48,404 bases of DNA from GCA-2718845 sp913041905. Lineage in GTDB: Bacteria; Pseudomonadota; Gammaproteobacteria; GCA-002705445; GCA-002716945. The stretch lies in contig CAJWJQ010000002.1 of assembly GCA_913041905.1 (NCBI GenBank), positions 1 through 48,404 of the forward strand, given 5' to 3'. The position numbers were made by a program, and so were the translations under genes. This document shows positions 8,460-17,091 of this stretch, piece after piece (the first letter of the stretch is position 1; the number at the start of each line of letters is the position of its first letter). The notes below the pieces were generated by a model. The model saw only the letters and a list, made by a program, of their open reading frames with translations. It had not been told where the DNA came from and did not search any database.

Positions 8460-9886
8460 ACTCTCGTGCCCCCAACAGTAATTTCATCAATTTTTAGTGT
8501 AGGTTGACCTACTCCCACGGGTACATTTTGTCCATCTTTTCCACAAGTACCAACTCCATCATCTAGTTTTAAATCATTTCCTACCATAGATACTTTTTTT
8601 AATACTTCAGGCCCATTTCCAATTAATGTAACTCCTTTAATTGGAGAAGATATTCTACCGTCTCTAATCATATATGCCTCTGATGCAGTAAAAACAAATT
8701 GACCATTAGTTATATCCACTTGTCCTCCGGAAAAGTTGACAGCATAAATACCTTGTTTAACAGATTCTATAATTTCATTATTGTGATATTGTCCTGGTAA
8801 CATGAATGTATTTGTCATTCTAGGTATAGGAAGATATGCATAGCTTTCTCTTCTTCCATTTCCTGTGGATTTAGTTTTCATCAACTGTGCATTTAATTTA
8901 TCTTGCATATATCCACGAAGAATTCCTTTTTCAATCAACATGGTATTTTGGGTTTCACACCCTTCGTCATCTATTGATAATGAGCCCCTTCTTTTTGAAA
9001 TAGTGCCATCATCTACTATTGTACATTGACTAGATGCAACTTTTTTTCCAATTAATCCTGAAAAAGCAGAGGTTTTTTTTCTATTAAAATCCCCTTCTAA
9101 CCCATGTCCTATAGCTTCATGAAGCAAAATCCCAGGCCATCCTGAGCCTAAAACTACAGTCATTGTCCCTGCTTTGCTATCCAAGGCTTCTAGGTTTACA
9201 GTTGCTTGTCTTAATGCTTCATCAGCAAATTTATAACCGAATTTGGTATCTATAATTTCCTTATATGCAAATCTACCTCCTCCCCCAGATGATCCCCTTT
9301 CTCTTCTTTTGCCTTTTTTTAATACTACCATTACACTAAATCTCACTAGCGGCCTTTCATCAAATGCATTTATGCCATCAGTATTCAAAATAAGTATAGA
9401 GCTATGAGATGCTGCTAAAGTAACTATAACTTGCTCAACCATAGGTTCTTTTTGTCTAATATACTGATCAATATCTTTAAGAAAATTAACTTTATCTTTA
9501 TCATCTGTTAAGCCAATAGGAGACGATGTGTCATATAATTTTTTAAATTTTATTGGTTTTCCGATTTTTGCTGTTTTATTTTCTCCAGATTTAATAATAG
9601 ATCGTGCCATATTAGCTGCTTCTGCTAAATCAGAATAACTAAATGTATTGCTATATGCTAAACCTGATTTATCACCTATGACCGATCGTATTCCTACCCC
9701 ACCATCAATTGATGATGTTCCATTTTTCACTATGCTATCTTCGATAGTCCAGCTCTCAACATTTGTGTGCTCAAAATATATATCTGCAAAATCTATTTTA
9801 CTTGAATAAGCTTTAGATAAAACCTTATTGAGTTTTTCATCTGTTAAATCATGATTATTTAAAATAAAGTCTTGTATATAACTCAT
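8456..9886 (-). CDS. tldD: TldD metalloprotease
   Basis: Catalytic subunit of the TldD-TldE protease. The 476-residue protein carries the zinc motif HEAIGHGLEGD at residues 256-266 (H256, E257, H261). It also has the C-terminal DDGVGTCGKDGQNVPVGVGQ region conserved in TldD; the Cys there is a family-typical metal-site ligand. It overlaps pmbA by 4 bases downstream and the nitrilase gene by 4 bases upstream, so the three are almost certainly co-translated. TldD and PmbA are often apart in enterics but adjacent here, which fits an obligate heterodimer. Confidence 0.95.
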   Translation of the reverse strand: MSYIQDFILNNHDLTDEKLNKVLSKAYSSKIDFADIYFEHTNVESWTIEDSIVKNGTSSIDGGVGIRSVIGDKSGLAYSNTFSYSDLAEAANMARSIIKSGENKTAKIGKPIKFKKLYDTSSPIGLTDDKDKVNFLKDIDQYIRQKEPMVEQVIVTLAASHSSILILNTDGINAFDERPLVRFSVMVVLKKGKRRERGSSGGGGRFAYKEIIDTKFGYKFADEALRQATVNLEALDSKAGTMTVVLGSGWPGILLHEAIGHGLEGDFNRKKTSAFSGLIGKKVASSQCTIVDDGTISKRRGSLSIDDEGCETQNTMLIEKGILRGYMQDKLNAQLMKTKSTGNGRRESYAYLPIPRMTNTFMLPGQYHNNEIIESVKQGIYAVNFSGGQVDITNGQFVFTASEAYMIRDGRISSPIKGVTLIGNGPEVLKKVSMVGNDLKLDDGVGTCGKDGQNVPVGVGQPTLKIDEITVGGTRV

Positions 9887-10704
9887 TTTTTAGGCAAGAG
9901 TCTTATGTGCTCTAAAACTGGAAAGTTTTCTCTTATAGAATGCAATTGTTTTCTATTAATTTCGGATTCAATAAAACCATTCCCAGAAGGTAATCTAGAT
10001 AATATTTGTCCCCAAGGATTTACAATCATAGTATTTCCATGTGTCTGTCTTCCGCTTATATGGTATCCATCTTGGCATGAAGTAACAACATAACATAAAT
10101 TTTCAATCGCTCTTGCTCTAACTAATGTTTCCCAATGCACTCTACCAGTTTGCTCGGTAAAGGCTGCTGGCAAAATAAAGGTTTCTACATGTGATGCGTG
10201 TTGCAATCTAAAAATTTCTGGAAATCTTAAGTCGTAACAACAACCAAAACCAGTAACTCCAATCGGAGAATCAATTACATGAAAATTATTCCCATGTTCA
10301 AAAACTTCAGATTCATTATATGATTCATCAGCATCAGGCAATTTTACATCAAAAAGATGTATTTTATCATATCTACAAACCACATCCCCTGAGTTATTGA
10401 AAACATATGTGGTGGCATTCACTTTATTTGGTTTTTTAGTTTTGATTGGTATTGTACCTGCTACAATCCATATATTATATTTTTGTGCATTCTCAGCGAC
10501 AAAATTTTGTATAATGCCATTACCATCCTCTTCTGCATGTAAAAGAAATTCTGAGTCCTTTTCTGGCATAAGAGCAAAATTCTCAGGAAAAACAACCATT
10601 TTTGATTTTGTTTGTGATATCTGTTCTAAAATATTAGAAACAACAAGTAAGTTAGCCTGTATATTTGGTCCAGAATTTAGTTGTATTGTTGCTATACTCG
10701 CCAT
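9883..10704 (-). CDS. carbon-nitrogen hydrolase (Nit/omega-amidase type)
   Basis: Nitrilase-superfamily amidase, 273 residues. The catalytic triad is visible: Glu41 in VVFPENFAL, Lys114 in RYDKIHLFD and Cys156 in GFGCCYDLRFPE. The closest known type is Nit1/YbeM-like deaminated glutathione amidase, a metabolite-repair enzyme. Substrate is inferred from overall motif spacing only. The gene sits between yhdP and tldD and overlaps tldD by 4 bases. This position is also seen in other gammaproteobacteria as I recall. There is no signal peptide, so it is cytosolic. Confidence 0.9.
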   Translation of the reverse strand: MASIATIQLNSGPNIQANLLVVSNILEQISQTKSKMVVFPENFALMPEKDSEFLLHAEEDGNGIIQNFVAENAQKYNIWIVAGTIPIKTKKPNKVNATTYVFNNSGDVVCRYDKIHLFDVKLPDADESYNESEVFEHGNNFHVIDSPIGVTGFGCCYDLRFPEIFRLQHASHVETFILPAAFTEQTGRVHWETLVRARAIENLCYVVTSCQDGYHISGRQTHGNTMIVNPWGQILSRLPSGNGFIESEINRKQLHSIRENFPVLEHIRLLPKK

Positions 10705-10735
10705 AAATGCCTCTTTAATATTTAACTAGAATATA

Positions 10736-13700
10736 TTAATTTGGCACTGGTTTAAATGGTTCTAGCAATTTTATTTCTGGATTATTCCATGAGCCAATAA
10801 TTGAGTATTCAACTGCTGCTAATTCATTAGTATTTATTCCAATTTGTTTGAGGACTTTATCATAGAATATGGATGCAACTGCTCCTATTGGGCCTCCAAG
10901 TAAGGTTCCTGATATTAAGCTCATGGACGATAAATCTGGTATATATGTTAAGCTTTGTTTATGTGTTTCATTTTTTATATTTGATGTGCCGCTTATTCTC
11001 ATTTCACCAAAAGATCCCTTTAGATTAAAATTATTAGTCTGTGCTATAGAGTTATTAAATTCAAATTCTCCACTCATGATGTCAAAGGATAATCCGCTAG
11101 AAAAAAAATCACTAAAATCTAACGATAATCTTTTTTGTAGGGATGTTATGCTGAATAAGCCTAACAGCTGTCCAATTGCTTGAGTTTCTTTTGTTACTTG
11201 AAGAAATTCCCCTTTTTTTAAATCTAATATAATTTTTCCATTGAAATCTTTTAAGGAAAACCTATCAGGGGAACCTTCCCATTGTCCAATAAGTTTAGAT
11301 TTTAAGATACCTTTTTTTATTAATTTCTTATACCCTAAATTATTAAGAGATGTGCCAAAATTATCGCTTATAAAATCTCCATCAAAAAAAGTTATTTGTC
11401 CATTAGATGAATTTATCCATTTACCAGTTCCATTCATAGTCAAGTGTTGATTAATGAATGATATGTGGTTTATTGTTAAGCCATCTTTAGCTGGAGAAGT
11501 CTGAACTTTAAAATCATCAAAATAATAATCCTTAATTTTAGCTTTCTTTGTAGAGATGTTTAAAAATGAGTATTCTGTTGGATTTGACTGTCCTCCAAAT
11601 TTGTTAAAATCAAAATACTGAAGATTAGCTCGTAACTTATTATCACTAGATATAACCTCAGGAAAAATAATTTCTCCTTTTAAGTAAGGCGAGCTGACAT
11701 TCATTAGTAAGCTTTTATCCCTTTTAATTAATCTCATATCATAAATATCAAAGGTTAGGTCAACTATATTTCTTTTTTCCTTATCAAAATTATATTTGAC
11801 TTTTAATAATTTTTTCTCATTTGATGTTTTTCTAAAAGGACTTAGTATGTCAAAAGATAGCCCTTCCATATAAGTCCTTAATGATGCATTCATAATTTTT
11901 TTATTATCTTTTTTACTATAGTTTATAGTTATTTCTGTTAAAGATTCACCTTCTAATGTTGATAAGGCATTTGACTTGGATAATATTTTTAATGTATCAG
12001 AAGATAGGCTGCCGACTGCTCTAACAGAATATTTATGTGTTTTTGCCGTATAATTAGTATCTACAGCTACCTTAAACGTATCACTGTTAATTTTCATTTT
12101 ACCTATATCAGAAATAATATATTTATCAAAAAAATTTATTCTAACTTTGTCTATACTCGTTGCAATATTTAATGAATCATCTCTAAGATAAAGTTTAGTT
12201 AACCCAAGCGCTCCATATATATTGGATTTATTATTATGTCTATGTACCCGATAATCTAGTTCATACATAGAATTAATATCAAATCTTTTTAAATCTCCAA
12301 GAAGGTCATGACTTCCGGAGAATTTATTTAAAATAGGTTTTATATTTCCATTAATGGTTATGCGGTATTTTGTTTTCTTTTTAGAAAAAGTGCCTATAAT
12401 TTTTGCATTCTGTTTATTATCAATATTAATTTTGTTAGAGTACAATTTTAATTTTTTACCTTTAAGCTTATAAGAAATATTTCCATTTATTTTAGATATA
12501 GGTATTTCCTTATTGTTAATATCAATTATGGAGGATGTGTTGCTATCAATAGACAATACACCAAAATTACTACTACCAACAATATTTCCTGATAAATTAG
12601 TTATAAAATAATTAGAGTTTAAAATATTTAAATTTAGTTTAGAAAATTTCATTGAAAATTTAATCTTAGGTATATTAGAAAGATTGTGAATGTCTAATTT
12701 AGTAATTAGGCCCTCTTGTAGACCATTAGTTATATTATGTAAATAGTCTTTTAAGTTAAATGGGAAAGTGTTTACAATTCTTTTTAAGCTACTGATATAT
12801 AGTTTATCAAAATGTACATTGGAGATACCTCTGTTATTAAATTTAACGAATATAGTATTATCTACATAATTCTTGTTCTCAAACTTGGTTTTAATATTAT
12901 CAAAATTTATAAAGTAATTTTTATTTGTACGTATATAGGAAAAATTAGAAGAGCTTTTATCAATTAATAATTCCTTTTTACTTGAATTGTTTAATACAAG
13001 TAAATTGCCAAAACTAAATGACCCATTTATATTAGTAATCATATTTTTTTTGAGTTGCGCCCAAAGGGTATAATGCAAATTTTTAGCTTTTATCGAAAAT
13101 TCTGGTAATTTAAACGGTAAATTATAAATATCCATGTTTATGCCTTTTGAATAAACGCTTCCACTTAACTTATTGTCAGCATTAAGAGAAAAATCTGATG
13201 CTAAATGTATAATTTCTGATTTATTGCCATAATTAAAAGTTGAAAAAAGTTTAAATTTTTTATCATCTTTAAATAAGACTAGATTTATATTTTGAAGGTA
13301 AAAATTATGATTATTAATTTTATCTAGAAGTGAAATATTGGAATCAGTAATTCTTAGTCTTGCGTTTTTTATATAACCATTATTATCTGATTTATTTAAC
13401 TCTAATAAATTATAATTCTTTAAAAAAAAACCTTCCTTTTGGTATGAAAGTTTTAAGTTAGAACTAACTAAATTAAATTCTTCTGGTATGAGTTCTCTTT
13501 CTATAATTGTACTTATTGTATTAATTTTAATAATAAATTTTTTGCTTGTCACAATATTATTGTCAGTATCTTTATCAACAATACTAATATTATCTAAAAT
13601 AAAATTTGGATTTAATCCATTCCAACTAATGGAGATTTTTTCAACTTCTAATTTAAAATTATACTCAGATTCAACAATATTTATAACTCTTGTCTTATAT

Positions 13701-13804
13701 AAATTATTAATAATTCCTGTATTCTCTGAAATAAATACTATAAAAAATGTAGAAATTAATATAGCGGAAATTAATTTAATGAGATATGAGATGAATTTAT
13801 TCAT
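10736..13804 (-). CDS. yhdP: AsmA-like inter-membrane lipid transport protein YhdP
   Basis: A 1022-residue AsmA/repeating-beta-groove protein of the YhdP (TIGR02099-like) type. It has an N-terminal membrane anchor (about residues 8-27), followed by beta-rich periplasmic sequence. The C-terminal region GTSNIKNETHKQSLTYIPDL...GPIGAVASIFYDKVL is typical of YhdP. In E. coli, YhdP moves phospholipid to the outer membrane together with TamB and YdbH. This copy is clearly shorter than the E. coli protein of about 1266 residues. It is 12 bases downstream of rsfS and 31 bases upstream of the nitrilase gene. Confidence 0.88.
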   Translation of the reverse strand: MNKFISYLIKLISAILISTFFIVFISENTGIINNLYKTRVINIVESEYNFKLEVEKISISWNGLNPNFILDNISIVDKDTDNNIVTSKKFIIKINTISTIIERELIPEEFNLVSSNLKLSYQKEGFFLKNYNLLELNKSDNNGYIKNARLRITDSNISLLDKINNHNFYLQNINLVLFKDDKKFKLFSTFNYGNKSEIIHLASDFSLNADNKLSGSVYSKGINMDIYNLPFKLPEFSIKAKNLHYTLWAQLKKNMITNINGSFSFGNLLVLNNSSKKELLIDKSSSNFSYIRTNKNYFINFDNIKTKFENKNYVDNTIFVKFNNRGISNVHFDKLYISSLKRIVNTFPFNLKDYLHNITNGLQEGLITKLDIHNLSNIPKIKFSMKFSKLNLNILNSNYFITNLSGNIVGSSNFGVLSIDSNTSSIIDINNKEIPISKINGNISYKLKGKKLKLYSNKINIDNKQNAKIIGTFSKKKTKYRITINGNIKPILNKFSGSHDLLGDLKRFDINSMYELDYRVHRHNNKSNIYGALGLTKLYLRDDSLNIATSIDKVRINFFDKYIISDIGKMKINSDTFKVAVDTNYTAKTHKYSVRAVGSLSSDTLKILSKSNALSTLEGESLTEITINYSKKDNKKIMNASLRTYMEGLSFDILSPFRKTSNEKKLLKVKYNFDKEKRNIVDLTFDIYDMRLIKRDKSLLMNVSSPYLKGEIIFPEVISSDNKLRANLQYFDFNKFGGQSNPTEYSFLNISTKKAKIKDYYFDDFKVQTSPAKDGLTINHISFINQHLTMNGTGKWINSSNGQITFFDGDFISDNFGTSLNNLGYKKLIKKGILKSKLIGQWEGSPDRFSLKDFNGKIILDLKKGEFLQVTKETQAIGQLLGLFSITSLQKRLSLDFSDFFSSGLSFDIMSGEFEFNNSIAQTNNFNLKGSFGEMRISGTSNIKNETHKQSLTYIPDLSSMSLISGTLLGGPIGAVASIFYDKVLKQIGINTNELAAVEYSIIGSWNNPEIKLLEPFKPVPN

Positions 13805-13816
13805 AAAATAAAATTA

Positions 13817-14158
13817 TTATGTATGTGCTTCTCCAGTGTTGATATTTTCATCCCAAAGTTTTTCTAACGAATAAAAATTTCGTGTTTCGGGATGCATTAC
13901 ATGAACCAGTAAATCTCCATAGTCTATTAAAATCCATTCGGATTTATTATACCCCTCAATTCCAATTGGTTTAACTTTCTTTTTTTTGAGTTTGTTAACT
14001 AGATTATCAGCTATAGCCTTTACATGTCTAGTTGATCTACCTGATACAACAAACATTAAATCTGTAACAGATGACTTATTTTTGACGTCTATAAGAGATA
14101 TATTTTCTGCTTTATTATCTTTTAAAATATTTAAGATAGATTTTTTGAGTAATTCCAT
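13817..14158 (-). CDS. rsfS: ribosome silencing factor RsfS
   Basis: A 113-residue RsfS/DUF143 protein, which binds ribosomal protein L14 and blocks subunit joining in stationary or starved cells. Family motifs are DVKNKSSVTDLMFVVSGRST (residues about 24-43), HVKAIADNLV, EGYNKSEWILIDYGDLLVHV, and a terminal RNFYSLEKLWDE. It starts 3 bases after nadD, the usual nadD-rsfS pair. In many gammaproteobacteria rlmH, mrdA and rodA follow. Here yhdP follows instead. Confidence 0.95.
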   Translation of the reverse strand: MELLKKSILNILKDNKAENISLIDVKNKSSVTDLMFVVSGRSTRHVKAIADNLVNKLKKKKVKPIGIEGYNKSEWILIDYGDLLVHVMHPETRNFYSLEKLWDENINTGEAHT

Positions 14159-14161
14159 AAT

Positions 14162-14806
14162 TTAATATACTTTATTTTCTAACAACCATTTCTCAATTCT
14201 TGGATCAACTAAATCTGATATAGAAGCATGATTTCTTAATTTTCTTCTTATCTCCGTAGAAGATATATTAATAACAGATGTTTGTTCTATATATATTCTA
14301 CCATATGGATGACGGTGAAATATAGCTGGGTTAGATAATATTAAAGATTGTAAGTGTTTATGTATTAAAGGTTCTTGATTAGACTTATCAATACTATATC
14401 TTAAAGAGACAATAATGTTGCATATTTCAAAAATTTTTTCAAAATCTTTCCACTCTGTAATAGAATTTAATTTGTCTAGGCCTAAAATTAAGTACAATTT
14501 ACTATTAGGGTTTTCAGAAGATATTTCACTTAGGGTTTCAAAAGTATAAGAAATACCTCCTCTTGCTATCTCTCTGTCATCAATAATATAACTTTTATTA
14601 TCAAGGCAAACCTCTAACATTTTAATTCTTTGTTTGGGCGTTGCAAAAAACTTTTTCTTTGAATTGGAAATATTAGTTGGTATAAAATATATTTTGCTTA
14701 AATCATGAGTTTTTTTAATTTCACTCAATGGTATTGTGTGTCCTAGATGTATTGGGTCAAACGCTCCACCAAATATTCCGATTCTTGTATCAGTATTATT
14801 TTTAAT
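14162..14806 (-). CDS. nadD: nicotinate-nucleotide adenylyltransferase, AUU start
   Basis: NadD joins nicotinate mononucleotide and ATP to make deamido-NAD. The nucleotidyltransferase motif GIFGGAFDPIHLGH (HxGH) and the C-terminal ISSTEIRRKL motif are both present. No ATG, GTG or TTG lies in frame upstream of the HxGH motif before the stop; the only standard-type start is a TTG at 14728, which would delete the catalytic motif. ATT at 14806-14804 lies 6 bases after AGGAAAGG (14820-14813) and overlaps the proA stop, giving a 214-residue protein of normal length. ATC at residue 9 is a weaker alternative. Gene identity is certain; the start is inferred. Confidence 0.9.
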   Translation of the reverse strand: MKNNTDTRIGIFGGAFDPIHLGHTIPLSEIKKTHDLSKIYFIPTNISNSKKKFFATPKQRIKMLEVCLDNKSYIIDDREIARGGISYTFETLSEISSENPNSKLYLILGLDKLNSITEWKDFEKIFEICNIIVSLRYSIDKSNQEPLIHKHLQSLILSNPAIFHRHPYGRIYIEQTSVINISSTEIRRKLRNHASISDLVDPRIEKWLLENKVY

Positions 14807-16058
14807 TTCTTACCTTTCCTAAACTTGTAACAATATATTTGAGATTTGTTAGCCCATCAAGTCCTACGGGTCCTCTTGCATGCAACTTATCTGTACTTAT
14901 TCCAATTTCTGCTCCTAGGCCATATTCATAACCATCAGCAAATCTTGTTGATGTATTTACCATAACAGAACTAGAATTCACTAATTTAGTAAACTTATCT
15001 ATTGCTTGTTTATCTGATGAAATTATAGCATCTGTATGCATTGAGCCATATTTTTGTATATGGCTTATTGCTTCATCAATATTTTTAACAATTTTAACTG
15101 CAACAATAGGAGATAAATATTCTTCATACCAATCATTTTCAGATGCACGTATAACTTTTTTATTAAGCTTTTTTGTTAAACTGCACCCTTTAATTTTTAC
15201 TCCTAATTCAATAAATTTAGAAAGAATTTCTTGAGTTGCTGTTTTCGAAAAATTTTTATTAATTAATAAAGTTTCCATAGCATTACAAACACCATATCTT
15301 TGTGTTTTTGAATTTATGCTTATATTAATTGCTTTTTGTTTTTGAGCAGATTTATCTATGTACACATGACAATTACCATCAAGATGTTTAATCATAGGTA
15401 TTTTTGAATATTTTATAATTTTCTCAATTAACCCTTTTCCTCCTCTAGGGATAATAACATCAATATACTTGTCCATTAATAATAAATTTGTAACTGCTTC
15501 TCTAGATGTAGTCTCAACTAATTGCACTGTATTAACATCAAAACGATTTAATTGTAGCGCTTTCTTTATTAGTTTTATGAGTGCCTTATTTGTATTTATG
15601 GACTCTGACCCACCTCTCAATATAACACTATTCCCTGATTTTAAACAAAGGCCTGCGGCATCAATAGTAACATTGGGTCTTGATTCATAAATCATTCCAA
15701 TTACACCTAATGGGACTCTCATCTGAGAAAGATTAATTCCATTCTTTTGTTTTTTTGACTTTGTTTGTTTATATAATGTATCAGGAATTTTAATTATTTT
15801 ATTTAAACCATCAACCATTGCATCCATTCTTTTTTTATCAATGATTAATCTATCTATCATACTATCTTTCAATCCTTTATTATTAGCATTCTTAACATCA
15901 ATAAGATTATTTTTTAATATAATATTTGTATTTTTATCTAACTCTTTGCATATTGATTTAAGCACTTTATTTTTTTGATCAGCAGAATAAGTGCCTGACT
16001 TTTTTGATGCAAGCAATGCGCGTGAACATAATTTTTGTATATAATTCTTAATCTGCAT
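14802..16058 (-). CDS. proA: gamma-glutamyl phosphate reductase
   Basis: ProA reduces gamma-glutamyl phosphate with NADPH to glutamate semialdehyde, the second step of proline synthesis. The 418-residue aldehyde-dehydrogenase-like protein shows PLGVIGMIYESRPNVTIDAA (cofactor site), the active Cys in QRYGVCNAMETLLIN, and the C-terminal RGPVGLDGLTNLKYI. It overlaps holA by 11 bases and nadD by 5. proB is not in the window. Confidence 0.95.
   Translation of the reverse strand: MQIKNYIQKLCSRALLASKKSGTYSADQKNKVLKSICKELDKNTNIILKNNLIDVKNANNKGLKDSMIDRLIIDKKRMDAMVDGLNKIIKIPDTLYKQTKSKKQKNGINLSQMRVPLGVIGMIYESRPNVTIDAAGLCLKSGNSVILRGGSESINTNKALIKLIKKALQLNRFDVNTVQLVETTSREAVTNLLLMDKYIDVIIPRGGKGLIEKIIKYSKIPMIKHLDGNCHVYIDKSAQKQKAINISINSKTQRYGVCNAMETLLINKNFSKTATQEILSKFIELGVKIKGCSLTKKLNKKVIRASENDWYEEYLSPIVAVKIVKNIDEAISHIQKYGSMHTDAIISSDKQAIDKFTKLVNSSSVMVNTSTRFADGYEYGLGAEIGISTDKLHARGPVGLDGLTNLKYIVTSLGKVRN
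14804..14820 (-). promoter_or_regulatory. Shine-Dalgarno plus AUU start of nadD
   Basis: On the minus strand AGGAAAGG, six spacer bases and ATT form the apparent nadD initiation site. The sequence lies in the last codons and stop of proA, so start and stop overlap (ATTAA). Rare AUU starts are known for infC and pcnB, where they make translation sensitive to IF3. Confidence 0.6.
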
Positions 16059-17058
16059 AAAATATATTTGTATTATTAAAAGAGTTATTTATAGGTTTTC
16101 TCATTACAAAACAGCTTACTAGAGTTTCCAATTGATGCCAAATATTAATGTTATTAGAACCTAGTTTGATGGATTTGTCTATGGAGTAACAAAATTCTAA
16201 CATACCTTCTAACGTTTTCTTGTCAAATTCACTAACTAAAGAGTTATATAGGTCTTTTTTATAATTTGATATAAAAGGCTTTGGGGATAAATCAAACATT
16301 AAATAATATACTTTCTTAATTTCATTGTGTATTAAAAAAAGTATATAAGGTTCTGGGGATTTAACCATATTTAAATATTGAAGAATCTTTAAGGACTTAG
16401 GAAGATTACCTTCTAGGGCCACATCGATCAAATCATATTCTGTATACTTGTAGGATTTTTGTGTATATTTTATATATGAATCTACGTTATCTAATTTTAA
16501 TAGTGACATTTTGTATAACTCTTGTGCAATTGCAGAAGTATTTCCTTCATTTTTCTCTAAAATTTTAGTTAAAGATTCTTTTGTAAATTTTACTTTATTT
16601 CTTTGAAACTTATTCTCAATCCATTTTTGTAATATTTGCCCCTTCAATTCTATAATTTCAATTATGCAATGATTCTTTTCTATGTGCGAATAAAATTTAT
16701 TTCTTTTAAATGCGCTAGTTTGTGCCCCAACCTTAATGATTATTTTTAAATCTTTTGGTATAGCGGTATTTAAGATAAAATCCAGCAATAATTTGGGTAT
16801 GGTGCTGCTCAACACGTTTAAAATAATTAATTTTTTTTCACTAAATAATGACAATGTTTCAAAGTCATTCCTTATTAAGTCTAGATTAAAGTCTGAATCA
16901 ATTAAATAAGTCTTAATATCAAGATCTTCAGACTTGAGTTTAAATTCAATATGGAATTGTACTTCATTTTGCAAATGGTAAGGCTTGCCAACAAGCAAAT
17001 ATATAGAAGACTCAGGTATACTACGGTGCTCAAAGAATTGTTTATAATTAATTTTCAT
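16048..17058 (-). CDS. holA: DNA polymerase III delta subunit
   Basis: Delta subunit of the clamp loader, which opens the beta clamp. The 336-residue, diverged HolA has the expected N-terminal AAA+-like layout (YLLVGKPYHLQNE), a central EKNEGNTSAIAQELYKMSLL segment and an alpha-helical C-terminal domain. In many gammaproteobacteria holA follows lptE; here lptE ends another operon and holA heads the proA-nadD-rsfS train. Its ATG (CAT at 17056-17058) touches the possible ATG of the divergent gene at 17059, and I see no Shine-Dalgarno sequence. Confidence 0.88.
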   Translation of the reverse strand: MKINYKQFFEHRSIPESSIYLLVGKPYHLQNEVQFHIEFKLKSEDLDIKTYLIDSDFNLDLIRNDFETLSLFSEKKLIILNVLSSTIPKLLLDFILNTAIPKDLKIIIKVGAQTSAFKRNKFYSHIEKNHCIIEIIELKGQILQKWIENKFQRNKVKFTKESLTKILEKNEGNTSAIAQELYKMSLLKLDNVDSYIKYTQKSYKYTEYDLIDVALEGNLPKSLKILQYLNMVKSPEPYILFLIHNEIKKVYYLMFDLSPKPFISNYKKDLYNSLVSEFDKKTLEGMLEFCYSIDKSIKLGSNNINIWHQLETLVSCFVMRKPINNSFNNTNIFYAD

Positions 17059-17091
17059 ATGATAAATTTACTAGATTCTATACAATATATC

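Noticed and set aside
16951..17091. Longer N terminus for the dehydrogenase gene starting at 16951
   Set aside because: The added residues lie over the antisense of holA, are not family-like, and the nucleotide-binding fold starts just after the 17092 ATG.
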